Assembly (NCBI RefSeq): GCF_020511155.1
Contig: NZ_CP041216.1
Span: forward strand, 1,054,001-1,118,000
Source: Shewanella glacialimarina
GTDB taxonomy: Bacteria; Pseudomonadota; Gammaproteobacteria; Enterobacterales; Shewanellaceae
Length of the DNA: 64,000 nt
Direction of reading: 5' to 3'
Below are positions 1 through 8,031 of this stretch, one piece after another (positions within the stretch are counted from its first letter, which is position 1; the number at the start of each line of letters is the position of its first letter). A program made the translations under genes and the position numbers. The notes below the pieces were generated by a model that was given only the letters and a program-made list of their open reading frames with translations, was not told the origin of the DNA and made no database searches.

Positions 1-662
1 AAGGTGAAAGCCAATCATTACCTTTTTACGATAGTGCCTTTGTTGAAAAAGAATTAACTATTTTCACCGAATGGTTGATTGGCGCTCATCTTCAGTATGA
101 TTTGTCACAAGTAGAATCTACCATGTTAAATGACTGTTTTCAGCAGTTGATAGTTAATGTAGAAGCTCAGCCTAAAATGGGTATGCATCGTGATTTTCAC
201 AGCCGTAATTTGCTTATGAATCATGATATACCCGGTCTAGAGCGCCTTGCTGTGATTGATTTTCAAGATGCTGTAATTGGGCCGATAACCTATGATGCCG
301 TATCGCTGCTACGTGATTGTTATGTCAGATGGCCAGAGAATATAGTGAATTCATTGATGCGTTATCATTATCAATTGCTAATGAAACATGAATTAATTGA
401 TCACAATGCCGATTTTTCTGTTTATCAACAATGGTTCGATTTGATGGGGCTACAGCGTCATATTAAAGCTGCGGGTATTTTTGCGCGATTAAAATTAAGA
501 GATGGAAAAGCAGGTTATATGGCAGATATTCCTTTAACCTTACAATATATAGTCGATATTGCGGTGCGTTATCCTTCGCTGAAGTTCTTAAGCCAATGGG
601 TTGAAGAGGTGGTGTTACCAAAGGTGCTCGCAAAGAATGCCACTTTAGGAGGAGGTCTCTAA
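1..662 (+). CDS. amgK: N-acetylmuramate/N-acetylglucosamine kinase AmgK (5' part missing)
   Basis: Anomeric sugar kinase of the aminoglycoside phosphotransferase fold. In the murein recycling route known from Pseudomonas it phosphorylates MurNAc or GlcNAc at C1 in the cytoplasm. The reading frame is open from base 3, so the start lies outside the window and only the C-terminal two thirds are present. Visible are the Brenner-type catalytic loop HRDFHSRNLL and the metal-binding stretch VIDFQDAVIGP, both typical of AmgK. The stop TAA (660-662) directly abuts the ATG of murU, and a GGAGGT sequence inside the last codons serves as the ribosome site of murU. The pair is therefore translationally coupled, and the partner gene strongly supports the AmgK call over a generic phosphotransferase. 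The missing N-lobe cannot be assessed. Confidence 0.88.
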   Translation, partial: GESQSLPFYDSAFVEKELTIFTEWLIGAHLQYDLSQVESTMLNDCFQQLIVNVEAQPKMGMHRDFHSRNLLMNHDIPGLERLAVIDFQDAVIGPITYDAVSLLRDCYVRWPENIVNSLMRYHYQLLMKHELIDHNADFSVYQQWFDLMGLQRHIKAAGIFARLKLRDGKAGYMADIPLTLQYIVDIAVRYPSLKFLSQWVEEVVLPKVLAKNATLGGGL

Positions 663-1379
663 ATGAAGGCGATGATATTAGCGGCAGGGCGTGGTGAAAG
701 ATTAAGACCACTAACAGATTTAATGCCTAAACCTTTGGTTAAAGTTAATGGTAAACCTTTAATAGAATATCACTTAGAGAAGCTTGCTGAGTTGGGTATT
801 ACTGACGTCATAATTAATCATGCCTGGCTTGGACACATGCTTGTTGAATCATTAGGTAATGGTGAACGTTGGGGGTTATCGATTCATTATAGCGCTGAAG
901 CCGAGGCGTTAGAAACTGCAGGCGGGATAAAAAATGCTTTACCTTTGTTAGGTTCAGAACCTTTTTTATTACTGAATGGCGATATTTTTATAGATGCATT
1001 ACCAGATATAGAAGCTGCATTATCTGTGGTTAACCATCGAAAGGCTGATGCTTATATTTGGTTGGTTGATAATCCAACACATCACTCTCAAGGGGATTTT
1101 TGCCTTATTTCTTCGTTAAGTTCTGTGGGTAAGAGCGATCTGGAGCATGCGCTAGTAGTTCTTGATGGTAATACGCGATTCACTTATAGCGGAATGGGCG
1201 TGTATCATCCTAAAATGTTTACTGAGCTAGCAAACGGATCACAACCACTCGGTCCGTTACTTAGGCAATCTATTGCACAAGCACAAATTTATGGTCACTG
1301 TTTGACACAATATTGGTGTGATGTTGGCACTATTGCTAGATTAGATGCGTTAAATGCACGAGTAATGTCATTATCTTAA
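663..1379 (+). CDS. murU: N-acetylmuramate alpha-1-phosphate uridylyltransferase MurU
   Basis: Nucleotidyltransferase that converts MurNAc-1-phosphate and UTP into UDP-MurNAc, bypassing de novo synthesis in murein recycling. The N-terminus carries the sugar nucleotidyltransferase signature AAGRGERLRPLTDLMPKP, followed by the substrate loop ETAGGI and the metal-binding LLLNGDIF. At 238 aa it is a little longer than the roughly 220 aa Pseudomonas enzyme. Databases often label such proteins mannose-1-phosphate guanylyltransferase-like; the upstream amgK makes MurU the better name. The start ATG follows the amgK stop without a gap, with GGAGGT ten bases upstream. No clear terminator follows before djlA. 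Confidence 0.9.
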   Translation: MKAMILAAGRGERLRPLTDLMPKPLVKVNGKPLIEYHLEKLAELGITDVIINHAWLGHMLVESLGNGERWGLSIHYSAEAEALETAGGIKNALPLLGSEPFLLLNGDIFIDALPDIEAALSVVNHRKADAYIWLVDNPTHHSQGDFCLISSLSSVGKSDLEHALVVLDGNTRFTYSGMGVYHPKMFTELANGSQPLGPLLRQSIAQAQIYGHCLTQYWCDVGTIARLDALNARVMSLS

Positions 1380-1420
1380 GTTTGGATAACAAATTTTTAT
1401 AAAATATAACGGAACAGTCA

Positions 1421-2194
1421 ATGCGAATTTGGGGCAAGGTTTTTGGGTTTATCATTGGGTTTATGTTTGGCAGAATTGCTGGCGGCATAATGGGCCTTTT
1501 TTTAGGACACCTTTACGACAAGCGTAAACGTTTATCTGGCCTCATCCAGCAAGCGGGTGAGCGACAAGCGACTTTTTTTAATGCGACCTTTGCTGTTATG
1601 GGGCATGTTGCCAAAGCATCTGGCCATGTCACCGAAGCTGATATTCGCGTAGCGACATTATTAATGGATAAAATGCAGCTTACGGGCCAGCCGCGTGCTG
1701 ATGCTCAGGCTGCATTTCGTTCGGGTCGCCAAGCCAATTTTGATTTATTTCAAACCTTAGCCGATTTTAAACGAGTCACACAAAGCCGGCATGAACTGCT
1801 ACAAATGTTTTTAGAAATTCAAATTCAAACGGCTCTGTCAGATGGCGAACTACAAACTAAAGAACAGCAAGTGCTTGCTGTAATAGCGGAGCAGTTAGGA
1901 TTGTCTGCAGTGCTAAAAGATTTGCTTGCTCGCTGGCAAGCAGAATTTCAACATCATCAATCAGGCCAAGGCAGTAAAATGCCACTTAGCGATGCTTATC
2001 TTGTACTAGGTATTGCCGAGTCTGAAACGGATCCGCAAATTAAACGCGCTTATCGGAAACTAATGAATGAACATCATCCTGATAAGTTGGTTGCCAAAGG
2101 GCTGCCGGAAGAGATGATGATGATAGCCAAAGCTAAAGCTCAAGATATTCAAGCCGCTTATGAAACGATAAAAACCTCTAGAGGTATGCGTTAA
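1421..2194 (+). CDS. djlA: DnaJ-like membrane co-chaperone DjlA
   Basis: Membrane-anchored J-domain protein that stimulates DnaK; in E. coli it affects Rcs envelope signalling. The 257 aa protein begins with one glycine-rich membrane segment (about residues 6-30, with the GxxxG-type pattern known to drive dimerisation), then a TerB-like helical domain (about 50-175). The J domain is at the C-terminus (about 190-257) with the invariant HPD motif in NEHHPDKL. Length and domain order match E. coli DjlA (271 aa). It lies 41 bp after murU on the same strand and probably has its own promoter. Only the strongly alternative general name of TerB/J-domain protein would compete. Confidence 0.93.
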   Translation: MRIWGKVFGFIIGFMFGRIAGGIMGLFLGHLYDKRKRLSGLIQQAGERQATFFNATFAVMGHVAKASGHVTEADIRVATLLMDKMQLTGQPRADAQAAFRSGRQANFDLFQTLADFKRVTQSRHELLQMFLEIQIQTALSDGELQTKEQQVLAVIAEQLGLSAVLKDLLARWQAEFQHHQSGQGSKMPLSDAYLVLGIAESETDPQIKRAYRKLMNEHHPDKLVAKGLPEEMMMIAKAKAQDIQAAYETIKTSRGMR

Positions 2195-2251
2195 TTGATT
2201 ATTTAAGCGGTTATATTAATGGATAAAATGTAAACAGGAGTTGGGCAAAAT

Positions 2252-2869
2252 ATGAAGCTAGTAAGATTAGCACTTATGGCCGTTTTTACATTGACGATTC
2301 CAATTAGTCATGCTGAGATATTTGTAGCCCCTTTTGGTGGTTACAGTTTTGGCAGTAATGGGCTAGAAGTCTCAGTTAATGATGCCCAGACTAATCTACC
2401 AGAGTTAAACATCACTGAAAGTGGCAATATAGGTATTATGTTAGGTGTAACGACCAATGATCCCGGCAATATGTACTTGTTATATAGCCGTCAGGAGACG
2501 GATTTACGTCAAGGCTCATTATCATCAGATAAGTTAACTGAACTAGAGGTTAATTATTTCCATCTTGGCGGAACATTATATTTTCCAAATGGAAACTTGA
2601 AACCTTATGTAACAGCCAGTGCAGGTTTAACCCAACTGCGTCCAAGCAAAGAGTATTCAAGTGAAACTCATTTCTCTATGGGTATTGGTGGTGGTGTTGC
2701 CTATGAGGTTACTCAAAATGTTAGCCTGTTTGCTGATGTTCGCGGTTACGCCACTTTCTTGAATTCAGATGGTGGATTGTTTTGTAATCAAACTCGCTGT
2801 GTATGGCAGATAACGGGTGATTTAATGTGGCAAAGCCAAGTTAACCTTGGTCTTGAGATTGCTTTTTAA
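2252..2869 (+). CDS. small outer-membrane beta-barrel protein
   Basis: A 205 aa exported protein of unknown role. The first 21 residues form a Sec signal peptide ending SHA, and the mature part shows alternating amphipathic strands, Gly-rich turns and a C-terminal residue F (LGLEIAF). This is the typical outer-membrane insertion signal. The pattern resembles the OmpA-like/OmpW-like 8-strand barrels (outer membrane protein beta-barrel domain) but no specific family signature is seen. Two Cys residues close together (FCNQTRC) probably form a loop disulfide. A strong ribosome site CAGGAG lies 15 bases before the ATG. It sits alone between djlA and a dehydrogenase gene. The function is not inferable. 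Confidence 0.72.
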   Translation: MKLVRLALMAVFTLTIPISHAEIFVAPFGGYSFGSNGLEVSVNDAQTNLPELNITESGNIGIMLGVTTNDPGNMYLLYSRQETDLRQGSLSSDKLTELEVNYFHLGGTLYFPNGNLKPYVTASAGLTQLRPSKEYSSETHFSMGIGGGVAYEVTQNVSLFADVRGYATFLNSDGGLFCNQTRCVWQITGDLMWQSQVNLGLEIAF

Positions 2870-2894
2870 TTTAAGGACTAAAGGCTAATAGATA

Positions 2895-3842
2895 ATGAAA
2901 ATAGTTGTGCTAGATGGATTTACATTAAATCCAGGTGATTTAAGTTGGCATGAATTGGCGCAACTAACACCCTGCAAAGTGTATGAGCATAGCTTAATTG
3001 ATGATGTGGTTATTCGTTGTCAGGGTGCAGAAATCATTTTAACTAACAAAACCCCAATAACAGCGGATATTTTAAAACAGCTTCCTGATATTAAATATAT
3101 TGGTGTATTAGCCACTGGTACCAATGTGATTGACCTTATCTACGCCAAGCAAAGGGGCATAATAGTCACCAATGTTCCGGCGTATGGCCCTGACGCGGTA
3201 GCGCAAATGGTGTTTGCCCATATTTTGCATCATACACAACAAGTCGCCTTGCATGATAAAGCGGTAAAGCAAGGCCTGTGGGCTGGACAGCGTGATTTTT
3301 GTTTCACTTTATCTCCATTAATGTCGCTAAAAGGCAAAGTGCTCGGGTTAATTGGTTTTGGTGACATTGCTCAGCATGTGGCACAAATTGCGTTGGCTTT
3401 CGGGATGAAGGTATTAATTCATACCCCTAGAGCTAAAGTTGCACTTGCCCAAGGTATAGAGTGGTGCGAGTTAGCTGATCTATTACCTAAAGTTCAATTT
3501 TTATCACTTCATTGCCCCCTAACTGATGCAACACAACATATGATCAATGCATTCTCTTTAACTAAATTATCTAGCAAAGTATTAATAATAAACACTGCTA
3601 GGGGGGATTTGGTCAATGAACAAGATTTAGCTGACTGGCTTAATCAAGATAAAGGCTTTGCGGCGGTAGATGTACTGTCGAGCGAGCCTCCCCAAATAGA
3701 TAATCCATTACTCAGCGCTAAAAATATCACAATAACTCCTCATATAGCCTGGGCAACGAAAGAAGCTAGGCAAAACTTGATGGATATTGCGGTGAATAAT
3801 TGCCGACAATTCATACTAGGCAAACCAACTAATGTGGTTTAG
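2895..3842 (+). CDS. D-2-hydroxyacid dehydrogenase (glycerate/hydroxypyruvate-type)
   Basis: NAD(P)-dependent oxidoreductase of the D-isomer specific 2-hydroxyacid dehydrogenase family, 315 aa. The Rossmann fingerprint is GLIGFGDIAQ (about residues 154-163). The catalytic triad is visible: Arg in NTARGDL, Glu in SSEPP and His in TPHIAW. The sequence is closest in feel to glycerate dehydrogenase HprA, but family members use many 2-keto acids, so the substrate is open. The gene starts 25 bp after the barrel protein with AAGG a little upstream. After the stop, about 100 bp of AT-rich DNA precede the convergent purT terminator. Confidence 0.85.
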   Translation: MKIVVLDGFTLNPGDLSWHELAQLTPCKVYEHSLIDDVVIRCQGAEIILTNKTPITADILKQLPDIKYIGVLATGTNVIDLIYAKQRGIIVTNVPAYGPDAVAQMVFAHILHHTQQVALHDKAVKQGLWAGQRDFCFTLSPLMSLKGKVLGLIGFGDIAQHVAQIALAFGMKVLIHTPRAKVALAQGIEWCELADLLPKVQFLSLHCPLTDATQHMINAFSLTKLSSKVLIINTARGDLVNEQDLADWLNQDKGFAAVDVLSSEPPQIDNPLLSAKNITITPHIAWATKEARQNLMDIAVNNCRQFILGKPTNVV

Positions 3843-3941
3843 TCGCATATTTATGTCCCTTTAATTGCATGGCCAGAGTTGCTCTGACTTGATAAGAGGG
3901 GTTATAAGATGAGTATGAAGTATGACCTCGCATGAGCGGCA

Positions 3942-3974
3942 TAAAAAAACGCCATATTAATATTTAATATGGCG
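3942..3974 (-). terminator. intrinsic terminator of purT
   Basis: On the minus strand a perfect 10-bp stem (3974-3965 with 3959-3950, arms CGCCATATTA/TAATATGGCG) with a 5-nt loop is followed by a run of T (complement of 3943-3949). It lies 40 bp after the purT stop. Confidence 0.85.
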
Positions 3975-4013
3975 AAGGTAGATGTCAGTTACATCGCTTA
4001 ATTTAGATAATCA

Positions 4014-5210
4014 CTAAAGTAACACTTTAATTTCTGCAGCGGCCTTTTTCGCCTTTTCGATGGCATTTTCAATACTGGTATCTTTGGCCAAGGCGACACC
4101 TAGACGACGACGTCCATCAATATCGGGTTTACCGAATAATCTAAGCTGAGTGTCGGGTAAGGCTAAAGCTTTCCCCATACCTTGATATCGAATGTTGTCC
4201 GATTTCCCTTCCGCTAGAATGACCGCTGAGGCAGCTGGACCAAACTGCTCAATTTTACCGATAGGTAAGCCTAAAATAGCCCTCACATGTAATGCAAATT
4301 CGGATAAATCTTGGCTGATTAATGTCACTAGGCCTGTATCATGTGGGCGAGGGGAAACCTCTGAGAAATAAACTTCGTCGCCTTTAATGAATAATTCAAC
4401 CCCAAAGAGTCCATATCCGCCCAACGCTTTAACCGTTTTCATTGCCACAATTTGAGCTTGTTCTAGGACATGGTCTGGCATGGCTTGAGGCTGCCATGAT
4501 TCACGGTAATCACCATCTTCTTGTCTATGTCCGATAGGTGCGCAAAAATGAATGCCATCAATTGCGCTAATAGTAAGTAAGGTAATCTCGTAATCAAAGG
4601 GAATAAAGCCTTCGATGATCACTCGTCCTTGACCTGCACGCCCACCTTGCTGAGCATAATCCCAAGCCGCCTGAATATCGTCAGTAGACTTAATTACACT
4701 TTGGCCTTTACCTGATGAGCTCATCACAGGTTTGATCACACACGGGAAGCCAATTTGTGCTATTGCCTGGTTCAGTTCAATTAACGTGTCGCAAAAGAAA
4801 TATGCTGAAGTCGGCAAGCCTAATGTTTCGGCTGCTAATCGACGAATGCCCTCTCTGTCCATGGTTAACTTTGCCGCTTGCGCGCAAGGCACTACGTTTA
4901 ATCCCTTGGCTTCTAAAGCCAATAACATATCTGTTGCAATCGCTTCAATTTCAGGGATAACAATATCTGGTTTTTCTAATTCAATGACAGCAGATAAAGC
5001 AGCCCCATCTAGCATGTTAATCACATGGCTACGATGGGCTATTTGCATAGCTGGAGCGTTAGGGTATCTATCGACACCTATCACTTCAATACCAAATCGC
5101 TGCAATTCAATGGCGACTTCTTTACCCAACTCACCGCAACCAAGCAACATGGCCTTTACGGCATCAGTACAACCTGGCGTGCCTAATATCTCTAATGACG
5201 AAGTACTCAT
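4014..5210 (-). CDS. purT: formate-dependent phosphoribosylglycinamide formyltransferase 2
   Basis: ATP-grasp enzyme that uses formate and ATP to formylate GAR to FGAR, the folate-independent third step of purine synthesis in the cytoplasm. At 398 aa it matches the family (392 aa in E. coli). The pre-ATP-grasp domain starts with [15 protein letters not shown], the central lobe has the lysine loop MSSSGKGQS, and the C-terminal metal-binding part has FGVELF and [10 protein letters not shown]. The gene is monocistronic with its own terminator. About 60 bp upstream, 5261-5272 reads GACCGTTTTGCT, which weakly resembles half of a PurR box; I do not regard this as established. Start ATG at 5210 follows AAGGG on the minus strand. 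Confidence 0.96.
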   Translation of the reverse strand: MSTSSLEILGTPGCTDAVKAMLLGCGELGKEVAIELQRFGIEVIGVDRYPNAPAMQIAHRSHVINMLDGAALSAVIELEKPDIVIPEIEAIATDMLLALEAKGLNVVPCAQAAKLTMDREGIRRLAAETLGLPTSAYFFCDTLIELNQAIAQIGFPCVIKPVMSSSGKGQSVIKSTDDIQAAWDYAQQGGRAGQGRVIIEGFIPFDYEITLLTISAIDGIHFCAPIGHRQEDGDYRESWQPQAMPDHVLEQAQIVAMKTVKALGGYGLFGVELFIKGDEVYFSEVSPRPHDTGLVTLISQDLSEFALHVRAILGLPIGKIEQFGPAASAVILAEGKSDNIRYQGMGKALALPDTQLRLFGKPDIDGRRRLGVALAKDTSIENAIEKAKKAAAEIKVLL

Positions 5211-5408
5211 ATTTACCCTTGTTCAGTGTTTTGTTATTAGAACAGTTTACCTACTTTGGAGACCGTTTTGCTATTGTTTACCGTAAATTATGGGGTATTA
5301 CGTTAGATTTACTTATTTAGCTTTATCTTAACATTAAACAAACATTGTAAATTGTAAGTAGGTGTGTAAGATTTATTGTTATCAGATTTAACATGGCCTG
5401 GAGGCTAA

Positions 5409-5837
5409 ATGTTTTTAGATTACTTTGCATTAGGGATATTATTTTTTGTCGTTATTTTTATTTTTTACGGCATTATTGCTATCCATGATATTCCCTATGA
5501 GATTGCTAAAAAACGTAATCATCCGCAACAGGACGCCTTACATATTGCAGGTTGGGTTAGCTTGTTTACTTTGCATGCTATTTGGCCTTTTTTATGGATT
5601 TGGGCCACGTTATATCGTGAGGATAGAGGCTGGGGATTTTCAGATAGCCGCCAAAGAGAGTTAATTCTTGAAGGTGAGGTAAAAGAACTTATTCAGCAAG
5701 TGACTCAATTAACACTTAGGTTAGACCAGGTTGAGAGTAGTAAAGTGGCTAAAGCCATTGCCTCTAAAGGTGATTTAGCTGCGGTAAAAGTAACTGACGA
5801 GCTTCAAACCGAGTCAGTTGATAAGGAGATAAAATAA
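5409..5837 (+). CDS. DUF3302 inner-membrane protein (YiaW-like)
   Basis: A 142 aa membrane protein with an N-terminal hydrophobic segment (about residues 5-28), a conserved-looking DIPYEIAKKRNHPQ stretch and a second hydrophobic segment (about 45-62). The C-terminal half is charged and probably coiled-coil. This is the layout of DUF3302 proteins such as E. coli YiaW, which is encoded next to the HlyD-type YiaV. The next gene here is an HlyD-type protein, with the TAA of this gene overlapping its ATG by one base. The ribosome site TGGAGG is close to ideal. The molecular function of the family is unknown; a role as small partner of the adaptor is inference from the coupling. Confidence 0.82.
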   Translation: MFLDYFALGILFFVVIFIFYGIIAIHDIPYEIAKKRNHPQQDALHIAGWVSLFTLHAIWPFLWIWATLYREDRGWGFSDSRQRELILEGEVKELIQQVTQLTLRLDQVESSKVAKAIASKGDLAAVKVTDELQTESVDKEIK

Positions 5838-6979
5838 TGGATTTACTGCTTATTCTGACCTATGGCGCCATTTGTATCGCAATTTTTAAAGTCTTCAAAA
5901 TTCCATTAAATAAGTGGACTGTGCCGACAGCCTTACTTGGCGGCATAGTGTTAATAGGTTCATTGTTGTTATTAATGAACTATAACCATCCCTATACCAA
6001 GTTTACTAGAGAGTACTTCGTTTCTATTCCTATTACCCCTGCGGTGAAGGGGATTGTGACTGAGGTGAATGTTCAGCCCAACATGCCTGTCAAAGAGGGC
6101 GATGTTTTATTCAAAATAGATCCCACACCTTATGCTGCAACGGTTAAGCAAAAGCAAGCAGCACTTAAAGAAGCTGAACAACAGGTGCCTCAACTACAAG
6201 CTGCCTTTGAGTCTGCACATGCTAAATTAGAACAAGCTCAGGCAGATTCAACCCGGACGGAATCAGCATATAGACGTTATGAAGAAGGACGTAAAAAAGG
6301 CGGTCAAAACTCACCTTTTACTGAACTTGAATTAGATAATCGTCGTCAACTTTACTTAGCCTCATTAGCGCAGCGCGATGCTGCAAAAGCGGATGAGCTT
6401 CGCAGCCGTCTAGCATTTGAGTCAAATATTGACGGGGTTAATACTAAGGTTGCGGGATTACAAGCTGAGTTAGCTAAAGCGCAATTTGAATTAGAGCAAA
6501 CCATTGTGCGCGCACCTGCTGATGGTGTGGTAACCCAATTAGCATTGCGCAAAGGGGTAATGGCCGTTCCTATTCCACTTCGTCCTGCATTAACTTTTAT
6601 TCCAGATGAAGAACGATATTTTGCCGGTGCTTTTTGGCAAAACTCGTTAATGCGTTTAAAGGAAGGCGATGAAGCTGAAGTGATTATCGATGCTGTGCCT
6701 GGTGTGGTGTTTAAAGGCAAAGTGGCTAAAATTTTACCCGCGATGGCCGAAGGTGAAGTCCAGTTTAGTGGTAGCTTACAATCATCAAGTAGACTGTTTC
6801 AACGTGGTCGCGTAGTAGTATTAATTGACCTTGATAAGAATGCCACCCTTGATAGCTTGCCTGCAGGCGTTGCTGGACAGGCAGCTATTTACACTGAACA
6901 CTTCAGTCATGTTGCTGTTATGCGTAAAGTACTACTGAGAATGCAGGGCTGGTTGAATTATCTATTTGGCGATCATTAA
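5837..6979 (+). CDS. HlyD-family membrane fusion protein (YiaV-like)
   Basis: Periplasmic adaptor anchored by an N-terminal hydrophobic region (two segments about residues 5-50), 380 aa. Next come a biotinyl-lipoyl half motif (VQPNMPVKEGDVLFKIDP), a long alpha-helical hairpin of about 110 residues rich in Ala, Gln and Glu, the second lipoyl half (VRAPADGVVTQLALRKG), and a beta-barrel part. This domain order is that of HlyD/EmrA/YiaV adaptors, which usually link an inner-membrane pump to an outer-membrane channel. No transporter or TolC-like gene is nearby; only the DUF3302 partner is coupled to it by a one-base overlap. A bidirectional terminator follows. What it exports is unknown. Confidence 0.86.
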   Translation: MDLLLILTYGAICIAIFKVFKIPLNKWTVPTALLGGIVLIGSLLLLMNYNHPYTKFTREYFVSIPITPAVKGIVTEVNVQPNMPVKEGDVLFKIDPTPYAATVKQKQAALKEAEQQVPQLQAAFESAHAKLEQAQADSTRTESAYRRYEEGRKKGGQNSPFTELELDNRRQLYLASLAQRDAAKADELRSRLAFESNIDGVNTKVAGLQAELAKAQFELEQTIVRAPADGVVTQLALRKGVMAVPIPLRPALTFIPDEERYFAGAFWQNSLMRLKEGDEAEVIIDAVPGVVFKGKVAKILPAMAEGEVQFSGSLQSSSRLFQRGRVVVLIDLDKNATLDSLPAGVAGQAAIYTEHFSHVAVMRKVLLRMQGWLNYLFGDH

Positions 6980-7012
6980 CTCTTAGCTGATCTCAATTAA
7001 CTTGGTTTAACT

Positions 7013-7040
7013 AAAAACGTCCGCATTAGCGGACGTTTTT
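7013..7040. terminator. bidirectional intrinsic terminator
   Basis: Perfect 12-bp stem (7013-7024 with 7029-7040, core ACGTCCGC/GCGGACGT) with an ATTA loop, flanked by A-run and T-run. It can end both the plus-strand HlyD operon and the convergent DUF4136 gene (stop at 7059). Confidence 0.9.
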
Positions 7041-7058
7041 TAATTAAAGGTGAAGTGA

Positions 7059-7634
7059 TTATTTTGCCGGTTTGGGCGGAAACTGTTGAAGAATATGATA
7101 AACAGTTTCAGCCGTTTTCTGGGCCTTAAGCTCGCCACCTTGTTCAAAATCATATTTATCAGTACCGCGCCAAATCAATCGGTTTTCTTTTGGGTCAATG
7201 ACATCAATCTGAATAGTTTGCATTTTCGCACTATCACTGCCGATCGGAACCCCAATACTGGTACCAATACTTGCTCCACCGCTACTTCCCCAGCTACCTG
7301 TCCCCAAACCAATTGAAAGACCTGAACTTTTAGGCTTGGTCTCAGTTTGAAAGGCAAAACTAACCAAGAAATCAGCATTATTATCAGTTTGGATAAAACC
7401 TTGGCTGACCAATGCTTGCACAATGTCCCGGTTAACTCTTTGTACAGTGAGTGGATCGTCGGTATTGGCAACATCTACAAGGTTAAAGCTTTGTAACTGA
7501 CTAAAATCATAATTAATATCATAGTCATTTTTTGGCGTACTTTGGCAACCTAAAGCTGCCAAACCTACTATAAACAATATGGCTTTAGAGAAAAAGTGCA
7601 ACAAGGTTTTATAATGCATGATTGGCGTTAACAT
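7059..7634 (-). CDS. DUF4136 family lipoprotein
   Basis: Predicted lipoprotein of about 191 aa. The leader has basic and hydrophobic parts and a lipobox LAALGC followed by QST, so the mature protein starts at that Cys and, with Gln at +2, would go to the outer membrane. The body has the DUF4136 look: a conserved FNLVD-type N-terminal strand, NRDIVQALVSQGF, a Gly/Ser-rich central loop (GLGTGSWGSSGG) and the C-terminal NRLIWRGT. I chose ATG at 7634 because GGAG lies nine bases upstream; a TTG at 7649 and an ATG at 7619 are the alternatives. The function of the family is unknown. It is monocistronic and ends at the shared terminator. Confidence 0.8.
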   Translation of the reverse strand: MLTPIMHYKTLLHFFSKAILFIVGLAALGCQSTPKNDYDINYDFSQLQSFNLVDVANTDDPLTVQRVNRDIVQALVSQGFIQTDNNADFLVSFAFQTETKPKSSGLSIGLGTGSWGSSGGASIGTSIGVPIGSDSAKMQTIQIDVIDPKENRLIWRGTDKYDFEQGGELKAQKTAETVYHILQQFPPKPAK

Positions 7635-7719
7635 AAGAGGCGTCTCCAAAAAATGTACATTTTTACTGCAATTGGTATAACCTTAACTATATCGTTAATT
7701 GGTTAACTTCGCTCTCACT

Positions 7720-8031
7720 ATGGAACAATTAAGTTTTTTCGCTATTCCTAGCCCCTGTGTTGGTATCTGTCAGTCAGATACTAAAGGGTATTGTTCAGGC
7801 TGTTTTCGCAGTCGTGACGAGCGCTTTAATTGGCTGCATTTCTCTGAACTTCAAAAGCAAGATATCGTGCGGTTGTGTGCTGCACGGCGAAAAAGACGTC
7901 AATATGCTGTATTCAAAGCGCAAAAATTACAGCAACAACAGCAACAATCGAGCAGTAATAATCAGTTTGATTTTAACCAAGCTGATGATATGGATTTATT
8001 GGGTGATTTAAGTCAGTTTGAGCTAGATTAG
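7720..8031 (+). CDS. DUF1289 family cysteine-rich small protein
   Basis: A 103 aa cytoplasmic protein. Its N-terminal half has the DUF1289 pattern PSPCVGICQ, then YCSGCFRSRDE and W, with four Cys likely to bind a metal. The C-terminal half is low complexity (Gln-rich, then acidic DDMDLLGDL) and looks unstructured. The start ATG at 7720 is chosen because the family begins just before PCVGIC; the upstream TTG would add seven residues. The gene overlaps the stop end of the convergent histidine kinase gene by four bases. No function is known for the family. Confidence 0.82.
   Translation: MEQLSFFAIPSPCVGICQSDTKGYCSGCFRSRDERFNWLHFSELQKQDIVRLCAARRKRRQYAVFKAQKLQQQQQQSSSNNQFDFNQADDMDLLGDLSQFELD

Noticed and set aside
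5261-5272. PurR operator before purT
   Set aside because: Only one half resembles the PurR consensus, and the symmetry is poor.
4732-5286. 184-codon open frame on the plus strand opposite purT
   Set aside because: It lies entirely antisense to the well-conserved purT gene and its upstream region, has no family likeness and no ribosome site.
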